64,000 nucleotides of DNA from Nosema muscidifuracis. Its lineage: Eukaryota > Microsporidia > Nosematidae. Positions within the stretch are counted from its first letter, which is position 1, and each line of letters starts with the position of its first letter. The notes below the pieces were generated by a model. It was given only the letters and a program-made list of their open reading frames with translations, had not been told where the DNA came from and ran no database searches. Shown in pieces: positions 39,977 to 51,820 of this stretch. The stretch is taken from positions 868,001 through 932,000 of the forward strand of contig JAIOKI010000001.1 in NCBI GenBank assembly GCA_028335825.1. Reading direction: 5' to 3'. The position numbers and the translations under genes are program-made.

Positions 39977-42272
39977 GTTAGTTTTAACAAATTAATATTA
40001 TTTTTAAGAACTCTAATGATAATTATTAGAAAATATTGATATATGATTTAGGTATAAATAAAGAAATTATTTAGCTTAATTTATGTATTTAGTATTTTAC
40101 CACATCTAAGTTAATTATTTAGGTAGTATCTACTTCCATTGTAGATATAGTTTGTTTAATTAAGTCCTTAAAATTTTATGTATCATATTTAATTAAGAAA
40201 TTCTAATGTTTGTAAAAATTTATTAATAGAATAAATTAGTCTATAATACTTTTTATAATTTTAATGATAGAGATAGGTGAAAGGTCTCATGATAAATATA
40301 ATAAAGTCGAATCATAAAGGATAAGAATACTTAGTTTTGACTAACGAACCTTTTTATATATGGTTAAAAAAATAAAATTATATCTTTTGTTATAATTTGG
40401 GAAACTACTAATTACAATATAAAGTACAGAAAGGCGTTTGGAATAGCTCAAAAATACAGGCTTATATCTAATCGATCACTCCCAAAAGGATTTTTGGGGA
40501 TACTTTTATAAAATACAGACGTAATGAAGATCTTTCATAAGAAGTGCAAACGAGACCCAATTAGAGGCACGAAACTGTAAATCTACAGGAAAGGATATTT
40601 ATTTAAAATTGAAAAAAAGATGGTAATACGCATGACATTTAATCAATATTTTCTTTGTAATATGTTCTTTTATGAGTGTTTAAGATATTATCTTAATAAC
40701 TACTCATTTCAATGTTTATATAGAATTATTCTTAGACATTATTTGTAAAACAAAGATAGAGAAATAGATTAAGAAACAAAACATTAATTAAATTGAATAG
40801 CTTTAAAAGAACTAAATTACTTTTAATTAAATTATATTATTTATTGATTAATAACTGATGAAAGCCGAATTAGAAAAATTGATTTAAATGATTATTTTCT
40901 TATATACTATAATTATTTAGAATAAAGACTAGCATAATTCTTAGATGCTGATAAAGTTTATTAAATTATTAAGAATTTTTTATTTGGTGATGAAGTGAAG
41001 TAGACAAGGATTTCTTTTTAATAATCATAATTTTACAGCTTTAAAACTTAGAGATTAAAACATTTCGAAAATAAAATGTGGCTATAAAATCTATTTCAAA
41101 TATTTTTATTGATTTGTGATTGTGTTAAATCTTCTCATAAATTAGAAAAATATTTTGAACTTCTAAAATTATTTCATTTTTTTTATGTATATTTTGATCA
41201 ACAAATTATCACTTATTTTTTTAAAGTATTTTTCGTATTCTATTTTTAAGTTTAAATGCCCTTCTTCTATTTATAATTTCTAATAATTTTACATAATTTG
41301 TATATTTAAAAAGTAAAATAATTATTTTTCTTTATTTTTACTAAGAAGTTGATTTTTTGTAAGTCTTCTTGCGTTGTATTTTGATTTAAAAATTTAATTT
41401 CAAAATTAATATAGATACTTCATATTTTTTTTAATATTCCTTTATATATTCTTATATACTGCTAACTTACTACGTTTATTTGATGGTCTTTCAACTTAAA
41501 ATTAATTTTATTAACTAATTGAAAAATACCTTAATAATCTAAAAAAATAGAGATTCTTGACAAAGAAAATAACACTAATGCATAGAATGACCTCTTAAAT
41601 TTAAGAAATTTATTCAAAATTTAATGCAACTTATAAAAAATTCTATATTTTGATTTTAATACCTAACCTATTAGATATAAGAAAAGATAATTGAAAAATA
41701 AGTATGATCTATTTGGTAATTTAACTATACCTATATATAAGTTAAGAATTAAAGCTTATGTAGTTATATAATGTGGATTTTAGACATGTTACAAATTTTA
41801 TTATATTTATATAATTGACTAAAATCTCTCTTTATTATTACAAAAAGTCCATTTAGGTGATGAAATGAATAGTTAACAATTTATAATAAGATAATTCAAT
41901 CAGCATGTAGTTACAAAATGAGAGTTTCTAAGAAAAGATTTTTACTTTTTTAAGTTTAGTATTTAAATTAAAAAAATAAAAGTACATTTAATTTAATAAA
42001 CATTGTCTTACATTAAACTTTAAATCAATCGAAAATAAGATGATTATCTAAAGTACTTGTTCACAATGAAATGCATCTTAATAAAATTATTTTAAGCTTT
42101 CTACTTCACTCTAAAATTTGCAGAAATCTTTAATTTGAAAAAAAATATATGTAATTATTTAAAGAGTAAGGATTTATAGCACAATAAAAATATAAATTAT
42201 AGGGAAAAATCTAATAAATTATATGTCAAAGTATAGCTTTTCTTTGAAGATATATTGATTTTTAATAAAATT
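39977..42272. other. Gene-poor AT-rich DNA with one less AT-rich patch
   Basis: No intact gene is seen. At about 40430-40620 a patch of visibly higher G+C stands out, which may be the relic of a retroelement; the family is uncertain and it is heavily broken. The rest is featureless AT-rich sequence. Confidence 0.4.
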
Positions 42273-42388
42273 ACAGCACCCAGCTTTTCCAAGCAGTCTC
42301 CCATCTTAGTACTAACTAGGCTCTTACTGACTTAACTTCGGAGAGCTGACGAGTTCCGGTGCTTTACAGTAGATATGGCCGTAACTGA
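42273..42388 (-). rRNA. 5S ribosomal RNA, copy 1
   Basis: About 116 bases. Read on the minus strand it has TACGGCCATA near the 5' end, CTCCGAAGTTAAGTCAGTAA in the loop A/helix region, and the internal promoter block GTACTAAGATGGGAGACTGC followed by TTGGAAAAGCTGGGTGCTGT. A TTTT run follows three bases after the 3' end and serves as the RNA polymerase III terminator. It stands alone, not in an rDNA unit. Compared with copy 2 there are four differences; copy 1 keeps the usual ACGGCC but has GTCAG and ACTGC where 5S RNAs usually have GCC and ACCGC. Confidence 0.93.
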
Positions 42389-44859
42389 ACGACAAATAAA
42401 AAACGTATAATCAACTAACAAATAATCATTAAATTTACAAAGATGCTAATATGGGTAAAAAAAATATATTATAAGATATAAGTCTTATAAATATTTCAGT
42501 ATAGCTCACTAATAAACTAGATAAATGATGCCAAAAAATTCGATTAGACTTAAATTTATCTCAAGAAATTTTATAATAAATTGAAAAATTAAGTTTAATA
42601 GTCATTGTGTAAGAAATAAAATTAATATGTTATCAAGGAAAGGTAAAGATCGAGAAATATTTTTTACAGATCATAAAAATATTTAATTAGACAATTCTCT
42701 TATTCTTAATATATCTCTTTTCATCATCAATAAAATGTTTAAAATTTAATTTTAATTATCTTCTAATAATTATATTAAAATTCTGTTCATAGAATAGAAA
42801 GTATTCAGAGAGTTTATATTTGAGTTTAAAATTTAATTAACTTCTAATAATTATATTAAAATTTTGTTCTGAGAATAGAAAAGATTTATTAGTTTTAATA
42901 ATAAAAATTCCCTCCTACATTATTTCATTTTTTAATATTTGACTAAAATAGATTTTTTCTATTATATTTAAATAAAAATACTACTCACAAGTCTTAAAAA
43001 AATTATTTAATATAATTTTTAAGAAGAAATATATTTGAAGTCAAAAATAATATTTTAATGATGGTACAAATTTAAATAATTTCTATTGATATAAAATTAA
43101 CTTATCAATAAACATGAAAAATATATTGAACTATTTTTAATAAACAATATTATAAAAGGTAACAAGTTTATTTTTAAATAATATTTCATTTATCTGTTTA
43201 ATTATTATTACAATAGATTTACTAAACAATATTTAAAGTTCATTTTTATTTTGTAACCAAGAAATCATCAATTCTATTTTTTTTATAATAATATTTTATT
43301 TAATTTAAGTAGATAGTATATTAAAAGAATAATAATTTTTTAATAAAATTTATTCATTAATATTTCAGAATGATAATATTTTATTATTAAAACCAATATA
43401 AATTATAACATAGAAAAATTAATTTGTTATCATAACAACTAGTAGAGACTTATTTGACAATATTAGAACATAATGATCCAAAAATATAAAATAAAGACTA
43501 TATTAATGTACAAAAAAATAAATATCGTTAGCTACAACAATAAAACTTAATTAAAGAAATGTTTTATAAGATGAGCAGAAATTTCAATTATTTAGAAATA
43601 TTTCACTTAGAAATTTGATGTTAAAGATATTAATATCAAAAAAAACAGTTAATAATATATTGAGATATTATGATAAGAGAAAAAAAATATTTATTTTAAA
43701 TAGATATGTATATTAAAATAGTGAAAAGCTTTGTAATATTTTATAGAAGAAATTAAAAAAAAGTATATTTATTATTGGATTGGTGGATTGAGCAATTTTT
43801 GATCTTTTGAAAAAGTTTGTTTTAATAAAGATTCATATTTTCATTTTTGAGTTAAATTAAAAGAATGATACTTATTTTACCATATTTGGATCAGAAATAA
43901 AATATAGAAAATATTTTAAAATAATATAAATCTGACAATCAAATATCATCTACATTTTGCAGAATTTCATATATAATTTTATTAGTAAAGATCTATCAAA
44001 TAAAATTATATTTATATGATAGAATTTTTAATAAAAAAGAATAAGACAATCTTTTATAACTTAATATTATTAAAATACAATTCATTTAGTATGTTTTTAT
44101 ATTTTGGGTTTATTAAAGTACAGTTTGTGTTTCTACAGAATGTATTTCAAAAATATTTAAAGGAGGTCTATTTATATACATAAAATGTCGAAGATTAATT
44201 AAAAAGTTTAAATTATATAATAAAGCTATGAAAATTAATATCGTTATTTTTAAATTTGTTTATTTTAATATAAGTCCATATTTGGAAATTGATTTTACTT
44301 AAAATGGCTAATGTCAGATATTTGAGATTTAAATAATAAATCTAAAAATTACTATAAATTAATTTTGATGATTATATAAAACTTTTGACTCTACAAATTT
44401 CTTAAAATAAAATATAACTTTAGAATTAAATCTATAAGAATAGTCCTTTGTTTGACACAGTATTTTTTATAATTTTCTACATGTATCTGATTATTCCTTT
44501 ATTTTACAAAATTATATCTAAAAATGATTTAGTCTTTATATACAATCAAAGTAAGGTTTAAATAATATAATAAATTTATTTTAATTTTTTGTCTTAAGAT
44601 TTAATAAAATAACGTTCTTATTTTAACCCTTTAATATATACTTTTTAAAGTAATAATTGAAAAATATTTTTGTGATTATTGTACTAATTAAAAAAAGAGT
44701 TAAGTTTGTTAGTTTAATTAAACTAACAAAATATATGTATATAACAAATTTATTATATGTATATTTTTTCAAGAAATATAAATATTAATTTATCAAAAAA
44801 AGACTTTTTTTAATTTAAATTAAAAAAAATGCATAAATAAAAAAAAAGAGAAATGGGGT
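42389..44859. other. Gene-poor AT-rich DNA with one two-copy repeat
   Basis: A unit of about 55 bases containing CTTCTAATAATTATATTAAA then TTCTGTTC and GAATAGAAA occurs at about 42741-42800 and 42828-42881. No gene, RNA or other remnant is recognised. Confidence 0.5.
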
Positions 44860-45678
44860 ATGAAATTCAGTCACATCAGTATAGTTTTTACATGCATATG
44901 TGTTATATTAATCGGTATAGGTTTATATCATATGTATAAAGATACTAAGGAATCTAAAACAGATAATCCTTCTTCTGGTAACAAAGATAATTCTACAGAT
45001 TCAAAGGAGAAGTCTTCTAGTAACAATGAAAATCCTACAGATTCAAAGGAGAAGTCTTCTGGTAACAATGAAAATCCTACAGATTTATCAAATGATGTTT
45101 CACATATGAAAATAACCATACCTTCTGATAGGAATCATGAAGTACTCGTAAACTATAAAGCTAATCGATATGATACATTCAAAGATAAGAAATTATTTCG
45201 AGCACTAATTTATTGTTCAAAAGCCGTTTTATTTATTGATGATAATCTATTAAAAATGGTTAAAATACCTAATCCTAATAAAGAAGATTCTAATAAATTT
45301 ATCAATATGCCAGAAGAAAAATTGAATGCTCTATATAAAAAAATTAAAATGTATAGAGAACCATATCTCAGTTCCGATATGGGTTTATTGGAGAAAAGTG
45401 TCGATAGAGAAATTAATAATCTTAACATTTTCTTAAAAAAATTAGATACAATTTCCGTATTAAAGAAACCAATTATAAATCCTAAAAAATTGATTTCTTC
45501 TAACCTCCCAATAAAAAATAAATTGATAGAAGCTATCTCGAAAGCTTTCCATAAAGATGTTCAAGCTGATATTTTAGATAAGAGATTTAAATATGAATCG
45601 ATTGATTATGAATTTGATGTCCTTGATGTTTATGTTATTGAAGCGATTTGTTATTATATAAGTAATCCGGGTAATTAA
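44860..45678 (+). CDS. Signal-anchored protein with 14-residue repeat
   Basis: 272 residues, unrecognised. One hydrophobic helix at about 5-26 (ISIVFTCICVILIGIGLYHM) acts as signal anchor or signal peptide. Next is a Ser/Asn/Lys/Glu-rich linker (about 30-80) with a near-perfect 14-residue repeat of the type TDSKEKSSxNNENP, encoded by a 42-base DNA repeat (44998-45081). The remaining about 190 residues form a non-repetitive, helix-rich domain (FRALIYCSKAVLFIDDNLLK, then MYREPYLSSDMGLLEKSVD) with only two cysteines. The layout suits a type II membrane or exported protein. The motif before the ATG is GGGGT rather than CCC. It lies among family members but shares no motif with them. Confidence 0.75.
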   Translation: MKFSHISIVFTCICVILIGIGLYHMYKDTKESKTDNPSSGNKDNSTDSKEKSSSNNENPTDSKEKSSGNNENPTDLSNDVSHMKITIPSDRNHEVLVNYKANRYDTFKDKKLFRALIYCSKAVLFIDDNLLKMVKIPNPNKEDSNKFINMPEEKLNALYKKIKMYREPYLSSDMGLLEKSVDREINNLNIFLKKLDTISVLKKPIINPKKLISSNLPIKNKLIEAISKAFHKDVQADILDKRFKYESIDYEFDVLDVYVIEAICYYISNPGN

Positions 45679-47393
45679 ATTTTTATTTAATCTTATTCTA
45701 AATTTATTTTAGCAAGCAGATGTTAAATAAGATGATTTTATTAGGATAAAATCACTATAAGTTTTACATATTAAAATGATGGGTTTTTCCTTTGAATTCT
45801 CGTTTATTAACTTTCTGTAGAATTTTTCTAATGGTAAAGCTTTAAAAAGTCAACTTAAACACAAAAATTGAACATAATAGTCCTTATTTTGGTTTACTAT
45901 ATCTAAATTATTCCTGTGTTTGTTATTAGGATACTAAATACTGAAAATAATATCATAAGATTTAATTTATACTTTAAGCTGATTTTAATTATAAAATTAC
46001 AAAATTTTAATACTTAGAAAAAAATCAAGACTAACTCTGTGTAAAACCAATATAGGTGAGAATATTTTTTAGTAGTTCGTTAAATTGTAATTTATTTAAG
46101 AAATATTTTTCATTTGTAATTTTGAGTCAGTTTCATTTTTCAAATTGTCTAAATTTTCGTATTAATTATTTCTCTAGCTTTCTTTGCAACATATCTGCTT
46201 TCATGAAGCATCATCATCTATAAATTTTTATCGTTTAACTTTAGAGAGTCATATTGATTACTTTCGCTTGAACATATGCCTAAACTCTGTTATGTACTTT
46301 TTGGAAACTTTATAAATACATCATTTCAGGTAATAAAATTAAATATTATCTTTATCTTATACTTATGTAAATTTCTGTAGTAATCAACTGAAATACTTGT
46401 ATTTCTTCTAAAATGTTCTAGACTTTCAAAAGACTATATATCGACCTTAATAAGATTTATTTTTTATCGAGTACGTAAATATCTTTCTTATTGTATTTGA
46501 CTTTAATTTCAGTTTTTGTTATATCTAAATGTAATATTTTAACGAAAACATAAAATTTTATATTTTCAAAAGAAATCTTCCAATCAAAATTAGAAAAATC
46601 TATTAAATGATCTAAAAAAGAATGTTAAAAATTAAATAGTTTAATGTTTGCTTATTTTTAAGAAATATAGCATTAAAACTTCAAAGATAATCTGTATAAG
46701 AGACAGTAGCAAATAAATGAGTTGAGATAAGGTGGATACTAATATCAAGAATTAAATCAAAAAGCTTGAATTTTTAATTATCAAAAATTATAAAAGAATT
46801 GCTAGTAGAAAAATGTGTTATATCTTTCGATAATTTACAAAAGTCGAATCGTAAAAATGAATTAGGAAAGATCTACTAGCAGCACTGACTTGATACATAA
46901 ATGCAAAATAAAAATAGTACCAGTAATAACTTAGGATGTAATAAGCAAGAAATATCATTCAAAATACAAAAATGTTAGAAGTAACAATAGAATCCAAACA
47001 TTCACATCCATTCAGTAAATTATATTTAAAAGAATATTAGAAGACATATCATTAGAACAACGAAGAGAATAAGATGGGCTTCTCTGAAAATTTAAAAGGT
47101 AAAACAACAAATCGTTGAATAATAGCATGGTTTAAAACAAAAGTAATAGAATATTTCTTAAATAATTGAAGTTTCTTGAGAAAAACAAAAAGATATTATA
47201 AGAACTAAATCAAAAAAATAATTTTAAATAATTAAAATTGATAGTTTTATTAATTCGTAAGATTATTTACCAAATTAAACGATATTAGTGTAACAAAAGT
47301 GCTTAAAATATATAAATAGGAACTAAACTTTTTTTATATAATATTTATGAAGTTGTTATTACGTAAAAATAATATCCTTTCGTTAACAAAATT
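45679..47393. other. Gene-poor DNA with traces of decayed coding sequence
   Basis: No intact gene. Short coding-like traces with mixed composition lie around 46190-46330 and 46850-47110, but none is long or clear enough to name. Confidence 0.35.
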
Positions 47394-47509
47394 ACAGCAC
47401 CCAGCTTTTCCAAGCGGTCTCCCATCTTAGTACTAACTAGGCTCTTACTGGCTTAACTTCGGAGAGCTGACGAGTTCCGGTGTTTTACAGTAGATATGGC
47501 CATAACTGA
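47394..47509 (-). rRNA. 5S ribosomal RNA, copy 2
   Basis: About 116 bases with the same landmarks as copy 1, including CTCCGAAGTTAAGCCAGTAA and GATGGGAGACCGCTTGG, and a TTTT terminator three bases past the end. It has TATGGCC instead of TACGGCC near the 5' end and AAAACACC instead of AAAGCACC. The flanks share nothing with copy 1 beyond the few bases at the 3' end, so this is a dispersed, separate copy rather than part of an array. Confidence 0.93.
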
Positions 47510-47639
47510 TGGATCAATACTATTAAAAAATAAAATATTGTAAATGGCATATAATTAATAAAAGTTTGAATAATTATTGGTATTAACTTATAAAATTTAT
47601 AAAAATCTAATAATCATAACTTATTAAATTTATTATTTA

Positions 47640-48041
47640 TTAAATATATTTTTTGAATTTATTTTCATCTTCTACAATTTTCTTCTTAACTTTCTTATCC
47701 TTACTCTGGTTCAAATAAACCTGTGCATAGTTTACAATTTCATTTTCAATATCCATTGGATCACTAAAAGTCGTAGAATTTTCTACAAAACATTCTTTCG
47801 TATTCTCGAAATCTATAGCATCATTTATATCTTTAAATTCGAATACGTATACAAAACTATCATCATGTTTCTGTACAGATAGACAAGTACTATTCTCGAT
47901 TCGTACAGATATTTTGTATTTTAAGCTGAATGATATTATATTCTCTTTTCGTTCTATATGTGTCTTTACTTTAGTAAATGATAATTCGTTGTCTATTTTG
48001 AACGATATGTCATGAATTATTAAATTTACATATGAGAGAAT
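47640..48041 (-). pseudogene. 133-codon open frame without ATG, probable gene remnant
   Basis: On the minus strand a frame of 133 codons is open to a TAA at 47640, but it has no ATG until close to its end and no start motif. Its composition is that of coding DNA: it is richer in G+C than its flanks, uses all amino acids and has two cysteines (STCLSVQKHDD, NTKECFVENSTT) and a basic end (KDKKVKKKIVEDENKFKKYI). I do not recognise the protein. It could be the 3' part of a truncated gene, or a gene with a spliced or non-ATG start. It lies between a 5S gene and family member 2. Confidence 0.45.
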
Positions 48042-48485
48042 TTAAGGTAGATGAATAAAGCTTAAAATTAGAAAACTAACAACAATTATTACTATAATTA
48101 GTATTGATAAGAAATAAATATTATAATTAGTATTATAGTAAATAAATAATTAAAATTATCATAAATAAGAAGTAACTATTATTAATTGATCCGTAAGAAA
48201 ATATAAATAAATGAAGTATTGATAAGAAGATAATGAAACTTATACAAAATGACTAAATAATTCATTAAAATAATAATAAAATTCCTTTCTTAAATTTTGT
48301 ACCATATGCAAGATAAAAATAATAATATTTTATATTTATCAAAAAACAAATCTATTGTAATTATTCAATTTGTTTATTTTATTAAAACTGGTCATTAAAA
48401 AAGTTTTGATATAAGAACTATAATCTAGTCTATTTTATATAACTATTAGCTTTATTAAAAATTTCTATCAGTATAATACAAAGAT

Positions 48486-49508
48486 TTAATCATTCAAAGT
48501 TGAATATATAGAAATAAATAACATAACCAGAGTCATAAAAATAGTAGGCACTACTATTTTCTGATTTTTTTTATCTTTATATCCCAGGAAAACTAAAATA
48601 AAGAATAACAAAGTTGATATTATTGATAAAGATATCATTGAATAAAAGTTATTTTGTTCAATATCGGTAGATTTAATTGACTTAAATTCGAAATCTAACG
48701 AATCATATTCTTTGATAAGGGTATTTAAATCTGGAATATCAATTTTACTTAGATCTCTTTTAATAATCAAATGAGGATTATTTTCATCATCAAATCTAAT
48801 AGTTATATCTTTAGGACTCAAATAAATTTTTTCGATACAAGTCTGATCAAATTCGTCATTTTTTACTGGATATAGAGGGGGAACAGGTCCATATATAGAT
48901 GGATTTTCTACTTCAAGTGTATCTGAACGAACTTTCATTCCTAATATTCTTTCAATATCATCCATATGACTATCAAATAATTTATTTCTACAATATTTTA
49001 AAGGAACTTGTTCTATATTAAATCCCATACATTCTGGTCTATCTCTACAAATATCTCTAAGATCATAAACTTCACATAGTAAATTTTCAAATTCAGCATT
49101 AGATTTACACAGATTTGTTATACCAATATTTATATTTTTAATTATAGTCATCATTGAATTGTAAGCTTTAATTGGTAAAAGTTTATTTTTTTCAACTCTT
49201 TTTCCTAAAAAATCACAATCTTTATAAGAATCATCGAACCATAAATTATCTTTATCGTACTTACTGCAAGGGAAATTTGTACTAGAATATTTGAAAGATT
49301 CCTTGACACAATCCTGATTGCATTTACACATTTTACGAGTAAATTGAACTAAACATTTTGGAACTCTTTCTATTAATTCCCTCTCTTTGGTATATTCATC
49401 ATCGTCTAGTTGTTCTAACTTAGTACAATTATCATCATATTTTTCTGCAACTTCATTACGCCATAATTCAAATTTATTAAATTCGTCCCCAGCATCATTT
49501 TTATTCAT
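48486..49508 (-). CDS. Cys-rich two-helix family member 2
   Basis: 340 residues, intact, family unrecognised. The N-terminal domain (about 12-190) opens with FELWRNEVAEKYDDNC, then PKCLVQFTRKMCKCNQDC, NLWFDDSYKDCDFLGKRV, NINIGITNLC and LLCEVYDLRDICRDRPEC. A linker (about 190-245) differs from the other members and is Pro/Asp-rich (YGPVPPLYPV). LIIKRDLSKIDIPD leads to two hydrophobic helices at about 288-309 and 318-340, joined by a short basic loop. There is no N-terminal signal peptide and no CCC motif before the ATG. This member is more distant from members 3 and 5 than they are from each other. Confidence 0.9.
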   Translation of the reverse strand: MNKNDAGDEFNKFELWRNEVAEKYDDNCTKLEQLDDDEYTKERELIERVPKCLVQFTRKMCKCNQDCVKESFKYSSTNFPCSKYDKDNLWFDDSYKDCDFLGKRVEKNKLLPIKAYNSMMTIIKNINIGITNLCKSNAEFENLLCEVYDLRDICRDRPECMGFNIEQVPLKYCRNKLFDSHMDDIERILGMKVRSDTLEVENPSIYGPVPPLYPVKNDEFDQTCIEKIYLSPKDITIRFDDENNPHLIIKRDLSKIDIPDLNTLIKEYDSLDFEFKSIKSTDIEQNNFYSMISLSIISTLLFFILVFLGYKDKKNQKIVVPTIFMTLVMLFISIYSTLND

Positions 49509-50791
49509 TTATTTGTAAAAAAACAGTGTTTTATACAAGAATAAATTAAAAATTAATTTTTATTAATCAATATGATTTATTAAAATATATTAAAACTTCA
49601 TAAATACAATTATTAAAATTTTTATTTACTCGAGCGTTAATTTCAAATTTTAGTTCATATAAATTAATTAAAAAAAATCAATATAAAGATTAATATCATT
49701 AAAAATTTAATTTGTTATTGTAAAAAAACAAATTAATTAATTTAAATCTATTTAATTAAGTAGACTATATTAAATATAATTAAAAATTCTTAATAGATTA
49801 TTATATTAATAAATAGAAAATAATTAAATATGCAAAAAAAATTATTATATATGTTAATATATTATTATAGATGCAAAATAGAAATAATTAAATATGTGCT
49901 ACATATAAATAATTATAGATATTTATAAAATAATTAAAGATGCAAAATAGAAATAATTAAAGAAGAAATATAAAAAATATTGAGCATTTTATAATAATTA
50001 ATTAAATAAAATTTTATTATTTATGAGCTATTTCACAACATATTTCTCTCAAAGAAAAACATCTTTAATTGTCACAACATATATCACATTTTATATTATA
50101 AAAGAACGTTAAACTAAAATTAAATTTCTTGTACAAGATTTTACCAAAACACAAATGTTAAAACTTATTCGTACATTTCTTTAAATACTCTTTCTTACAA
50201 ATTTAAAACTCAATTTATTTACGTTTTTTCTCTAGCAACTAACCTATCTTAAGTTAATTTCAAACACTTCTCTACAATCTAATTAAAGCAAAGTATTTTC
50301 GTCTAATCAAAACAGAAATCATTCTTTTTAAATATCAAATATTTTTTTCATGTTGAGATGATACATAATATACTAAAAATATTTAGAGCAAATAATATTA
50401 TATTGAAATAAAATAAATAAATTAGAAAATATTTTGTTTTTTAATTTATTTTTGTAATTATTAACTTTGAGATATATCTCTTAATGAAAGCAAGAGAAAA
50501 AAATCTATATAATTATCAAAATCGAATAAAATAATTAGTCCAACATCTAAGGAAAAATTCAGTTGTAAGTAATTAAAAATTTTGGAAAGTATTTCTCTCG
50601 ATCTTAGAAGAAATAGAGACATTAATAGCATCAAGAAAAGAATTCGTAGAGATGCAAAATCAAACAAAAGCTCAAAAATTAGCTGCATTAAAAAATTAAA
50701 TATAAAGGTTTTCTAGTTAAGTTTTTACTTTATAAATTAAAGATTAATAATTCTGTCTAAATAATTTAATTTATTAACAAATATTTTAATT
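49509..50791. other. AT-rich spacer between family members 2 and 3
   Basis: Highly AT-rich with ATTAAAGATGCAAAATAGAAATA-like units around 49810-49980. At about 50560-50695 there is a plus-strand helical-looking open stretch with no start, too weak to call. Confidence 0.45.
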
Positions 50792-51820
50792 TTAAATTCC
50801 TATTGAAGAATATATTGAAATAAATAACATAGAAAGTGTCATAACAATGGCAGGAACAACAATTTTACCATTTTTACTTTCCTTACATCCTAAGTAAACT
50901 AGAATAAAAAATAACATTGTAGAAATTAGAGATAAAGACATCATAGAATAAAACATATCTCTCTGATAATCTGTAAATTCAACTGTATTAATTTCTGATT
51001 CTATAGATTTATATTCATCTAAAATTTTATGGACATCAGGAATAACAATATTTTGTAAATCACGCTTTGTAACTATATGTAGTGTCCCTTCTGAATCAAT
51101 ATTAAAATCATCTTTAGAAAGATTAACAAAATATTTATTCGAACAGTTCATTTGATCCTTTTCAATTTCATTATCTAAAAATTTGTTTTTAATTTTTTCT
51201 CCTAGAGCTTCATCTTCAGTTTGATTTGATATAAGCTTGATGCCTATGATACGTTCAATTTCTTCCATTTGGGTTACATATTCGTAATTTTTACAGTATT
51301 TTCGTGGAACTTTATGTAAATTAAAATTCATACAAGAAGGCATATTTTCACAACTATCTCTTAGATCATAAAAATTACATAATAAACTTTCATAATTTTT
51401 TCCTGATTCACAAAGTTCAGATATTCCATTTTTTATATTTAAAAATGTATTCATTAATGTATTATAAGTTTTCAATGGTACCAGCTTATTACTGTCAACT
51501 TTTTTTCCTAAAAAATTACAATATTTATACGAATTATCATACCATAAATTTGAAAAATCAAAGTAAAAACATTTTCTGTCGATATTTACTCCAAAGAATG
51601 ATTCATTTACACATTCTCGATTACAATTACACATTTTACGAGTAAAATGTACTAAACATTTTGGTACGTTCTTTAATAAAAAGCTTGACATATGTTGAGT
51701 ATTTTCAGTTAATGAATTGATTTCTTCACATTTTTCAGTTGCTTTTCTTAGTTCCTCATTACGCCATTCTTCAAATTCATTAAAATTTTTTGATCTTTCA
51801 ATTTTCTCTTGGTCATCCAT
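50792..51820 (-). CDS. Cys-rich two-helix family member 3
   Basis: 342 residues, intact. Landmarks: FEEWRNEELRKATEKCEEI, PKCLVHFTRKMCNCNREC (about 54-71), NLWYDNSYKYCNFLGKKV, LLCNFYDLRDSCENMPSC, then a variable linker (about 200-245). IVTKRDLQNIVIPDVH follows, and helices at about 290-311 and 320-342 flank the loop CKESKNGK. From TLHIVTKRD to the end it is almost identical to member 5, while the linker is unrelated to it. About 110 bases upstream of the ATG are also shared with member 5, so the duplicated unit includes the promoter. There is no CCC motif and no signal peptide. It may be a tail-anchored hairpin membrane protein (inference). Confidence 0.9.
   Translation of the reverse strand: MDDQEKIERSKNFNEFEEWRNEELRKATEKCEEINSLTENTQHMSSFLLKNVPKCLVHFTRKMCNCNRECVNESFFGVNIDRKCFYFDFSNLWYDNSYKYCNFLGKKVDSNKLVPLKTYNTLMNTFLNIKNGISELCESGKNYESLLCNFYDLRDSCENMPSCMNFNLHKVPRKYCKNYEYVTQMEEIERIIGIKLISNQTEDEALGEKIKNKFLDNEIEKDQMNCSNKYFVNLSKDDFNIDSEGTLHIVTKRDLQNIVIPDVHKILDEYKSIESEINTVEFTDYQRDMFYSMMSLSLISTMLFFILVYLGCKESKNGKIVVPAIVMTLSMLFISIYSSIGI

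Noticed and set aside
40430-40620. Possible retroelement trace
   Set aside because: Composition stands out but no motif is clear enough for a separate call.
46190-46330. Minus-strand trace with LHESRYVAKKARE
   Set aside because: Too short to assign; may be a relic but no family fits.
50560-50695. Helical-looking plus-strand open stretch after member 3
   Set aside because: No start, short, and the opposite strand is equally open; chance in AT-rich DNA cannot be excluded.
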